A stretch of DNA of 9,554 bases from the NCBI GenBank assembly GCA_030043595.1, contig JASHXJ010000657.1, forward strand, positions 1 through 9,554, written 5' to 3'. Below are positions 1 to 5,648 of the stretch, piece by piece. The translations under genes were made by a program, and so were the position numbers. Below the pieces are notes generated by a model. The model worked only from the letters and a program-made list of their open reading frames with translations. It was not told the origin of the DNA and ran no database searches. Source of the stretch: Trebonia sp. GTDB taxonomy: Bacteria; Actinomycetota; Actinomycetes; Streptosporangiales; Streptosporangiaceae. Every line of letters starts with the position of its first letter. The first letter of the stretch is position 1.

Positions 1-267
1 AGTGCTCCCATTCTTCGTCGGTGAGCAGGTCGCCGTGGATCGGATGGCGCGGATGGCGTGCTTCGAAGCGTCGCCGTGCGGTTTCCAGCGGAACATCGCA
101 CCAGATCTCAACCGTTCCTGCGGCGTTGCGGCCAGCCAGCCAGTTCGCCTCCTTGATCACGTCCTTGCTGAACAGCGGCAGGCCCAGCTGACAGGCCAGG
201 GCGCGGGCCAGGTCGTCTTGCCCGAGCCGGGGAGTCCGTTGACGAGGACAGCAAGGGCATCGGTCAT
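1..267 (-). pseudogene. Decayed AAA/P-loop small kinase remnant, frameshifted and internally deleted, cut by left edge
   Basis: Read on the minus strand from an ATG at 267, the product begins with a short beta strand and a clear Walker A motif (NGLPGSGKTT, residues 10-19). That frame then stops early at a TGA. Shifting one base at about 211-214 restores an open frame to the window edge: LARALACQLGLPLFSKDVIKEA, then WLAGRNAAGTVEIWCDVPLE, then TARRRFEARHPRHPIHGDLL. These pieces match the small AAA-type P-loop kinase family (zeta-toxin/shikimate-kinase-like fold), in which 'SKDVIKEA' follows the P-loop and 'EIWCDVP...ARRRF..R..HP.H' is the lid/base-binding end. In that family roughly 60-80 residues normally lie between those two parts; here there are about a dozen. 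There is thus one missing base plus an internal deletion, which is hard to explain by a sequencing error alone. No strong ribosome binding site precedes the ATG. The original substrate is unknown. Confidence 0.7.
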
Positions 268-317
268 GCCTAAAGCATGCCTGAAACCGGGGCCGCACCG
301 ACTGGCGTCCAACTGCC

Positions 318-983
318 ATGGCTCGAGCGTTCCGACTGGGCCCTGCGATCACTGCCGTCGCGGTGACGGCGACTGCTGCCGCGGGCTGCGCCTCGACGGG
401 CCACGGGACTCCGGTTTCCCGGCCGGAGGCGGTGACGGCGGTCAGAACAGCGGCGCCAGTCGAGACAGCTAAGCCAGTCGAGACACCTGAGCCGGTCACG
501 ATGGCGCGCTTCACCGGGAGCGGCTTGTCGTTCCAGTACCCGGCCGGGTGGCGAGCGCGCTCGTGGCAGGACGTATCGAGCTTCTCCGCGCTGATCACGT
601 ACCTGAGCTCAACCCGGCTGCACAATCCGTGCACCCAGACCGTCACCGCCACCTTCACCAGGGCGTCCTGTGGCTACCCGATTCAGCAGCTCCCCGATGG
701 AGCCATTCTGGTGACCTGGACCGCGGACGGCAGCCCCGCCGGGCCAGGCAGCACCAAAGTCAACGCCACAATCGGCGGCCTCCCGGCAGTGCTGACGACG
801 AGCGTGCCCGGCTCCTGCGCCGAGATCGGCGCGGACGCCACGGTGACGGCGCAGATCGTCCGGCCCGGCGCGGACAACTGGTACACCATGACCGCGTGCA
901 TGCGCGCCCCTAGCCTGCATGCGGACGAGCTCGCGGTAGCAGCGATGCTCAGATCCGTCCGCTTCAGCGCGGCGGGCAGATAA
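318..983 (+). CDS. Putative secreted lipoprotein, unknown function
   Basis: The 221-residue product starts with a basic/hydrophobic signal segment (residues 1-23) ending in AAGC, a permissive lipobox that would make Cys24 the lipidated first mature residue. The -3 position is Ala rather than the preferred Leu, so the lipoprotein call is moderate. A low-complexity linker follows (about 25-62), with PVET repeated and a third degenerate copy, probably a flexible tether to the membrane. The globular part (about 64-217) opens with GLSFQYPAGWRAR and closes with AMLRSVRF, the typical ends of small actinobacterial lipoproteins resembling the PsbP/DUF1795 fold. It carries cysteines at 105, 118, 167 and 194, enough for two disulfides, as expected outside the membrane. 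No Shine-Dalgarno sequence is visible before the ATG, and no other in-frame start gives a better signal peptide. No operon partner: the next gene is 127 nt away. Function is not recognised. Confidence 0.75.
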   Translation: MARAFRLGPAITAVAVTATAAAGCASTGHGTPVSRPEAVTAVRTAAPVETAKPVETPEPVTMARFTGSGLSFQYPAGWRARSWQDVSSFSALITYLSSTRLHNPCTQTVTATFTRASCGYPIQQLPDGAILVTWTADGSPAGPGSTKVNATIGGLPAVLTTSVPGSCAEIGADATVTAQIVRPGADNWYTMTACMRAPSLHADELAVAAMLRSVRFSAAGR

Positions 984-1033
984 CGCGAAGAGAAATCCGC
1001 CCTCTGGGTCCGAAAAGTCTTCACGTTATCTGC
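976..1033 (+). terminator. Long inverted repeat overlapping the lipoprotein stop codon (candidate terminator)
   Basis: Arms 976-991 (GCAGATAACGCGAAGA) and 1018-1033 (TCTTCACGTTATCTGC) are complementary at 15 of 16 positions, with a 26-nt loop. The left arm contains the TAA stop codon. There is no U-tract, but actinobacterial intrinsic terminators often lack one. The arms are unusually A/T-containing for this genome, so it could instead be a processing site or a protein-binding palindrome. Confidence 0.5.
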
Positions 1034-1110
1034 TCTGCCCCGGGCGCCTGGAGTCAGCTGGCCGCGATCAGGGAATAAGCACCTCGCGGACGGGGGATAT
1101 GGAGGCAGGC

Positions 1111-1491
1111 ATGCCCACGGTGACGATAGAAGGACCCGTAACCCTGCAGGAAGCCGCCACGGCCCTGCAGCAGAACCTCGGGGAACGCTATGAGGTGACC
1201 ACGCACGGCAGCGGGTCAGAAGAGGCGCTGAAAGTCAAGCAGTCGGCCGCCTCCACCGCCACCGTGCACCTGAGCAGGGACGGGAACGTCACCAAGTTCG
1301 CGGTCCACGGCGGCGGTCTGGTCATCTCCCGCATCGTCAACGAGTTCGGCATCGCGAAGAAGGTGGCCTCGACCATCGAGCAAGCCTTCGTGCCGGCCCA
1401 GCGAACTGGCAGCACATCGCCTGACGCGATGCGCTCCGACGACACGACGCGTCCCGACGACGCCACGCCGCCCGACGCCACGCCGAGCTAG
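1111..1491 (+). CDS. Small conserved-looking actinobacterial protein of unknown function
   Basis: The product has 126 residues from the ATG at 1111, chosen because GGAGG (1101-1105) lies five bases upstream; an earlier in-frame ATG at 1099 overlaps that site and is unlikely. The first ~95 residues form one compact alpha/beta domain: a short strand (TVTIEGPV), a helix (LQEAATALQQNLG, 12-24), strands RYEVTTHG, EALKVKQS, ATVHLSRDG and TKFAVHGGG, then a helix (ISRIVNEFGIAKKVASTIEQAF, 72-93). There is no signal peptide or membrane segment, so it is presumably cytoplasmic. The tail (about 96-126) is disordered, rich in Asp, Thr and Pro, with repeats around DDTTRPDDATPPDATP. I cannot assign a family or activity. 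The fold order suggests a small binding or adaptor protein, which is inference. It is transcribed alone, with a 127-nt upstream and 216-nt downstream gap. Confidence 0.8.
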   Translation: MPTVTIEGPVTLQEAATALQQNLGERYEVTTHGSGSEEALKVKQSAASTATVHLSRDGNVTKFAVHGGGLVISRIVNEFGIAKKVASTIEQAFVPAQRTGSTSPDAMRSDDTTRPDDATPPDATPS

Positions 1492-1707
1492 CTGACGCTA
1501 CGCTGACGCGCCTGGCGCGCGGAACTGAACGCCGCGAGCCCGGCCATGTCACGCCCGCGCCGGACGGGCGGGCGCGGCCGAAGGGGAAATGAGGGTGCCG
1601 CGGACCAAGCGCGCAAGCCTCACATTGCTCACAACTACTGACACCACTGCGACGTCCTGAGGTTTGGCGTCCGTAAGCGACGCTAGAAAGACAAGAGGGA
1701 CTCGATT
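1492..1707. other. Intergenic region with candidate terminator and leader of the propeller gene
   Basis: This 216-nt gap holds a GC-rich inverted repeat at 1555-1577 (CCGCGCC/GGCGCGG, 9-nt loop; alternative pairing CGCCCG 1552-1557 with CGGGCG 1565-1570), which may terminate the small upstream gene. From about 1620 it becomes less GC-rich, as promoters do here. A TAGAAA at 1684-1689 resembles a -10 box but has no convincing -35 at normal spacing. A small hairpin lies at 1665-1685. A 23-codon mini-ORF (1589-1660) is possible but weak. Confidence 0.35.
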
Positions 1708-2817
1708 ATGAAGGTGTCATTTGGGCGGGTAACGGCGCTCGCCGCCGTCCCCATCCTGCTCCTTGCGGTCGGCGCGGGCAGCGCGGCCGCGCAGCCCGCG
1801 AGCGGCAGCCCGCCGCCCCCGGCCGGGTTCGAAGCGGACTCGGCCAGCTTCGTGTCCGCGCAGACCGGATTCGTGCTGGGCGCCCGCGGCTGCAGCCGGC
1901 TGCCCTGCAAGGCGCTGCTCGAGGAGACCGTCAGCGGCGGCAAGACCTGGGCCGCGGTGCCCGCCCCCGCGGTCGAACTGGTACCGCAGTACACCACGTC
2001 GCCGCAGACCGCGGTGAGCACGGTCCGGTTCGAGAATGCCAGCGACGGCTGGCTGTTCAACCCGGGCCTATGGCAGACCACCAGCGGCGGCAAGCAGTGG
2101 CATCGCGTCAGCCTGCCCGGCACGGTCGTCTCGGTGGCAGCGGGCGCCGGGGAGGTATTCGCGGTGGTGGAGCCGGCCGTCGGCGGCTACAACGCGGCCA
2201 AGCTGTACAAGTCCGCCGTGGGCAGCGGCACGTGGACCCTGGTCCCCGGCGTGTACCCGGCGAACACCGTGACCGTGTCCGGCAGCTCGGCCTGGGCCGG
2301 CATCGCGCCACAGATATGGACGACCGCGAACAGCGGCAAGACCTGGACCAAGCTGTCGTTCCGCTGCCCGTCCGCCTACCCGGCGTCGAGCAGCGTGGCG
2401 GCGGCCTCGCCGGCCGACATCGCGCTGGCCTGCTCCAACCAGGGCGACCCGCAGCCCGGTTCCAGCTACAAGGAAGTCTTCGTGTCCGCCAACGGCGGCG
2501 CGAGCTTCCGCAAGGCCGGGCAGCCGCCGACGCCGGGCGAGGTCGGTGACCTGGCCATGCCGCCGGGCAATCCCCAGGTGATCATGATGACGGCCGCCAG
2601 CGGCGCCAGCTTCCTGTTCCGGTCGCACAACGGCGGTACGACCTGGCAGGAGACGGAGTACTTCGACGGTGGCCTGGACTTCCGTGACCTCGCGTTCGCC
2701 TCGGGCACGACCGGTTACGTGATCCACTTCAGCGGCGGCCCTGTGCTGGCGTACGGCCTTGGCCTGATGAAGACCGTGAACGCAGGTTCACACTGGACCA
2801 CCGTAACCATTCATTAA
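1708..2817 (+). CDS. Secreted beta-propeller protein with Asp-box (BNR) repeats
   Basis: The 369-residue product begins with a Sec signal peptide (MKVSFGR, hydrophobic core 8-22, probable cleavage after SAAA near residue 28) and a short Pro-rich linker (35-39). The rest shows spaced Asp-box/BNR turns of the S/T-x-x-G-x-x-W type: VSGGKTW (75-81), TSGGKQW (125-131), AVGSGTW (170-176), ANSGKTW (207-213), ANGGASF (261-267), HNGGTTW (307-313) and VNAGSHW (357-363). Seven such turns suggest a single propeller of about seven blades, as in WD40/YVTN/BNR-like and YCF48-type proteins. The sialidase FRIP motif and catalytic Asp/Glu/Tyr set are not evident, so a binding or scaffold role outside the cell is more likely than glycosidase activity. 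Cysteines at 62/67 and 220/242 could pair. GAGGG (1695-1699) sits eight bases before the ATG. The gene stands alone and ends 18 nt before the shared terminator hairpin. Confidence 0.85.
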   Translation: MKVSFGRVTALAAVPILLLAVGAGSAAAQPASGSPPPPAGFEADSASFVSAQTGFVLGARGCSRLPCKALLEETVSGGKTWAAVPAPAVELVPQYTTSPQTAVSTVRFENASDGWLFNPGLWQTTSGGKQWHRVSLPGTVVSVAAGAGEVFAVVEPAVGGYNAAKLYKSAVGSGTWTLVPGVYPANTVTVSGSSAWAGIAPQIWTTANSGKTWTKLSFRCPSAYPASSSVAAASPADIALACSNQGDPQPGSSYKEVFVSANGGASFRKAGQPPTPGEVGDLAMPPGNPQVIMMTAASGASFLFRSHNGGTTWQETEYFDGGLDFRDLAFASGTTGYVIHFSGGPVLAYGLGLMKTVNAGSHWTTVTIH

Positions 2818-2835
2818 AAGATCGATTATTCCGAA

Positions 2836-2879
2836 CGAACCGTGGTGACTCGCCCGCAGCGACGTGTCACCACGGTTCG
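2836..2879. terminator. Bidirectional terminator hairpin between convergent genes
   Basis: A perfect 14-bp stem (CGAACCGTGGTGAC at 2836-2849, GTCACCACGGTTCG at 2866-2879) with a 16-nt loop lies between the convergent propeller gene and the minus-strand operon. The right arm includes the last codons (Glu-Pro-Trp) and TGA of the minus-strand gene. On the minus strand the stem is followed by an A/T-rich stretch (TTCGGAATAAT), and later by TTTTAATG; on the plus strand there is no U-tract. Confidence 0.8.
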
Positions 2880-4666
2880 GTGAGCAGCGCCTGCACGCGC
2901 CTGCGAGTGTCGTCGTCGAGGCCGGAGCAGGCGATCGCGCCCCGCCTGTATTCCTGCCACGCGAGTTCGGCGTCGGCCGCGTCCTCGAGCCTGCCGAGCA
3001 CCGCGGTCAGCAGCGCGAAGGTCGGCTGCTGGCCGCTGCCGGCCAGCACGCGCGAGACGGCTGGCCGGCCCAGCCCGTGCGGGTACGCCGCCCGCAGCAG
3101 CTCGGTGAGGACGTCGGCCTGGAACTGAGTGTCCCGCGGATGGTGCTGCTGCAGCGCGGGGGCGAGGTACCCGCAGGCGTGCAGCGCGGCGGCGATCCCG
3201 TCGGGGGCGCGGTGCCCGCGCCGCTGCCGGATATACCGCAGCACGACATCGCACACGATCCGCGCGTGCTGTTCGCGCGGCCAGTCACCCGCTAGCTCGC
3301 GCAGGAGCTGCCTGACGTCGAAGTCGGCGCAGCGGTACCACTGGCTCAGCTCGGGGGAGCCCAGCTGCCAGCGCACGATCGCCCGGGCGCGGACGTCGGC
3401 GAGGCCGAGGCGGCTGATCTCCGCGAGCAGCGCCCGGTGCGGCGTCGCGCCGTCGCGCAGGCAGTCTTCCAGCTGGCAGTAGCCCGCATAGCTCAGTGGT
3501 ACCTCGAACGCGAGCCGCAGCAGGACGGAATGCAGCGGCGCGGCCAGCTGCTGGTGCGGGCCCGGCTGCTGGTCCAGCAGGCCGCGCGCGGCGATGACCG
3601 CGCGGCACCTGGCGCGCAGCTCCGGGCTGGGGGAGCCGTTGCGGGACAGGCACTTCTCGATTGCCGCGATGCCGGATCGCAGGCCAGCCAGATCCGCGCT
3701 GGCGATCCGGTCGGCGCAGCCGCTGACGAGGTCGGCGATGCCCGGCGCCGGGCGCCGTGGCGCCGGCGGCACGGGCCCGGGTAGCTCCGTCTCGTGCTCA
3801 TCCGGCGCGACGTCCTGGCGGGAGCGGCTGGCGACGCCGTTGCGCACCAGCAGCCGCAGGACTTCCGCCGCGGTGAATCCCGCCTTATCCGTCTGCGCGG
3901 CAAGGTCCGGGACAGGCTGGCGGATCTGGTACTCGAGCCAGCGCAGGTAGTCGCGGACGCAGTCCGGGGCGTCCCGCAGCGGGGTCCGCGCTGGCTGCCC
4001 CCAGAACACCAGCTGGTCGGGCTCCTCGGTCGTGCGCGGCGCGTCGCTGAAGAACAGCCGGAACTTGTGTCCCCGGTAGGTGCTGCTCGTCCACGTCGCG
4101 GCCGACATCCGGCTGCGCATGCCGTAGGGCAGCAGCGACATCACGGCGTCGATGAACCCCAGGCGGCGCTGCGCGCTTTCGGCGTTCGCGTCCAGCACGC
4201 ATACCGGCCTTCCGGTCAGCAGCAGCGCGGCGACCTGCCGCGCGAGCTCGTCGTCGGCCGCCGGCCGCCACAGGGGCGCGGCCAGGCCGACCCTGGCTGG
4301 TTTCCTGCCCGGCACCGGCAGATCGGTCCGCTGGCAGGCTGCGAGCATGTCCTGGTAGGAAACGGCCGCCCTGGCGAGCTCGGCGTACGGCGCGCAGAAG
4401 CAGTTCGTGACCGCGATCCTGCGCCGGTCGGCATCCCGGAGCTCGCCCGTGGCCCAGTCGTGCACCGCGATCGCGATGTAGTGCTGCTCGGGCCCGTCGC
4501 CGGGCAGGAAGCCCACGGTCACCTGCGGCAGGTTGTCCAGGGTTCCCGGCGAGTACCTGGTGAGCGCCTCCTCGAAGTTCCGCCTGCCCAGGGTGCCGTC
4601 GCTCCAGCCGAGCAGCCGGTCCCCGCGGTCGCTGGCCGTCTTGCCGCGCTGCGCCCACTCCACCAT
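2867..4666 (-). CDS. GTPase-associated-type protein (GAP1-like), third gene of a ternary GTPase operon
   Basis: The product has 599 residues from the ATG at 4666. The frame stays open further upstream, but that extension lies in the GTPase gene and looks like its shadow. The N-terminal half (about 1-250) is alpha/beta, beginning EWAQRGKTASDRGDRLLGWSDG, with TNCFCAPYAELA (87-98), ALLLTGRPVCVLD (147-159) and the most distinctive stretch, FIDAVMSLLPYGMRSRMSAA (171-190) plus HKFRLFFS (200-207). I associate this pattern with actinobacterial proteins annotated as GTPase-associated or uncharacterised neighbours of TRAFAC GTPases; this is from memory, not a search. A Pro-rich linker (296-309) leads to an all-helical half (about 310-599) with repeat-like helices, probably protein-protein interaction. 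There is no signal peptide or TM segment. It starts 26 nt after the GTPase stop with no clear ribosome binding site, suggesting coupled translation. Expected role (inference): regulator or effector partner of the GTPase. Confidence 0.75.
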   Translation of the reverse strand: MVEWAQRGKTASDRGDRLLGWSDGTLGRRNFEEALTRYSPGTLDNLPQVTVGFLPGDGPEQHYIAIAVHDWATGELRDADRRRIAVTNCFCAPYAELARAAVSYQDMLAACQRTDLPVPGRKPARVGLAAPLWRPAADDELARQVAALLLTGRPVCVLDANAESAQRRLGFIDAVMSLLPYGMRSRMSAATWTSSTYRGHKFRLFFSDAPRTTEEPDQLVFWGQPARTPLRDAPDCVRDYLRWLEYQIRQPVPDLAAQTDKAGFTAAEVLRLLVRNGVASRSRQDVAPDEHETELPGPVPPAPRRPAPGIADLVSGCADRIASADLAGLRSGIAAIEKCLSRNGSPSPELRARCRAVIAARGLLDQQPGPHQQLAAPLHSVLLRLAFEVPLSYAGYCQLEDCLRDGATPHRALLAEISRLGLADVRARAIVRWQLGSPELSQWYRCADFDVRQLLRELAGDWPREQHARIVCDVVLRYIRQRRGHRAPDGIAAALHACGYLAPALQQHHPRDTQFQADVLTELLRAAYPHGLGRPAVSRVLAGSGQQPTFALLTAVLGRLEDAADAELAWQEYRRGAIACSGLDDDTRRRVQALLTEPW

Positions 4667-4692
4667 GACCGTCGGGACCGGGCTCGCGCTGG

Positions 4693-5646
4693 TCAAGGGC
4701 CCGCGCCGTTCAGCCGGCCGAGGCTGCGGCACAGCCACAGCACCGGCTCCACGACGTTGATCGGGTACACCGGTCCCCTGATCCACCAGTTGGGCGGCTG
4801 CTGGTCATCCGGCCGCAGGTTCTGCGGGTCCGCCGGGTTGTACCTGCCGGTGCCCGGGTCGACGAAGAATCCGATGGCGGACGTGATGAAGTACCTGACG
4901 CGCCCGGGCCGGAAGTACTGCTCGAACATGTTCACGATCATCTCGGCGTTCCCGGTGCCCGACACCTGGCACAGCCTGACGAACAGCTCCCGCGCGTCGT
5001 CGTCATGCACCCGGGGGAGCTGGTACGGGTCGTCCGTGTCCACCGTGAGCAGCCCCATCTGGCGCGCGGTCTCGAAGACCCGGACTTCGTCGAACTTCGT
5101 GACGCAGACCGCGAGGTAGTGCGGCAGCAGGCCGTCGAAGTCCGGTTCGGCGGCCAGCTGCCTGGCGAGCTGGATGACCATGCCGAAGGTATGGTCGAAC
5201 GCGTCGCCCTCCTGGAACTCCCGGATCGGGTCGAACATGTACAGGATCCCGCGGCTGCGGGCGATCTCCTTGATCAGTTCGTCGCGCACCGTGTAGCCGA
5301 CGTGCTCCGGGTTCGTGAACTCGCCGGACGCGTCGAGCAGGTCGAGGCCGACCACCACCCGCCCTGTGGCCCGCTGCCTGCGGAAGCGCCTTCCTGTCAG
5401 CTCGGCATGCCCCCCGTTGAGCACCCACGAGTACTGCTCGATGGCCCTGGTCGCCTCCGGGAAGGCCTGCCTGCGGGTCAGCGCGGTGGTGAGGCCGATC
5501 AGCACCTTCTCCGAGGGCTCGTCGGCGCTGCGGACGTTCCAGCCGAAGTTCTTCCGCTGCAGCGCCAGGCTCAGCGCGGCGAGAAACGTCGTCTTGCCGC
5601 TGCTCGGCGGCCCCCACATAGCGATGCCGTGCGTGGCTGGCGGCAT
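4693..5646 (-). CDS. TRAFAC-type P-loop GTPase
   Basis: The product has 317 residues from the ATG at 5646. GGAGG (5657-5653) lies six bases upstream of this ATG; an ATG at 5652 overlaps the preceding stop as ATGA but touches the GGAGG, so it is less likely (it would add two residues). G1/Walker A is GPPSSGKTT (12-20); a G3-like strand VVVGLDLLDASGEF ends in DxxG (D106-G109); G4 is TKFD (183-186, with T replacing the usual N); G5-like is TSAIG (255-259). This order fits a Ras-like/TRAFAC GTPase domain. The C-terminus (PVYPINVVEPVLWLCRSLG, 292-310) is a hydrophobic, amphipathic end seen in the GTPases that NCBI calls 'TRAFAC clade GTPase domain-containing protein' (recollection). No membrane anchor. 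It is flanked in the operon by the vWA-like and GAP1-like genes, so it is presumably the nucleotide-dependent switch of the three. Confidence 0.85.
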   Translation of the reverse strand: MPPATHGIAMWGPPSSGKTTFLAALSLALQRKNFGWNVRSADEPSEKVLIGLTTALTRRQAFPEATRAIEQYSWVLNGGHAELTGRRFRRQRATGRVVVGLDLLDASGEFTNPEHVGYTVRDELIKEIARSRGILYMFDPIREFQEGDAFDHTFGMVIQLARQLAAEPDFDGLLPHYLAVCVTKFDEVRVFETARQMGLLTVDTDDPYQLPRVHDDDARELFVRLCQVSGTGNAEMIVNMFEQYFRPGRVRYFITSAIGFFVDPGTGRYNPADPQNLRPDDQQPPNWWIRGPVYPINVVEPVLWLCRSLGRLNGAGP

Positions 5647-5648
5647 GG

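Noticed and set aside
277..366. 29-codon ORF overlapping the lipoprotein start
   Set aside because: No ribosome binding site, and its sequence overlaps the signal-peptide coding region in another frame.
2..472. Plus-strand open frame of 156 codons at the left edge
   Set aside because: It lies antisense to the kinase remnant and overlaps the lipoprotein in another frame; composition is Arg/Gly/Cys-rich as expected of a GC-rich shadow frame.
4667..4786. 40-codon N-terminal extension of the GAP1-like frame
   Set aside because: It overlaps the 3' end of the GTPase gene and reads as shadow sequence; the ATG at 4666 just after the GTPase stop is the more natural start.
3794..5119. 441-codon plus-strand open frame opposite the GAP1-like and GTPase genes
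   Set aside because: It is antisense to two genes with recognisable motifs and reads as Arg/Gly/Pro-rich low-information sequence; long antisense frames are normal in DNA with GC-rich third positions.
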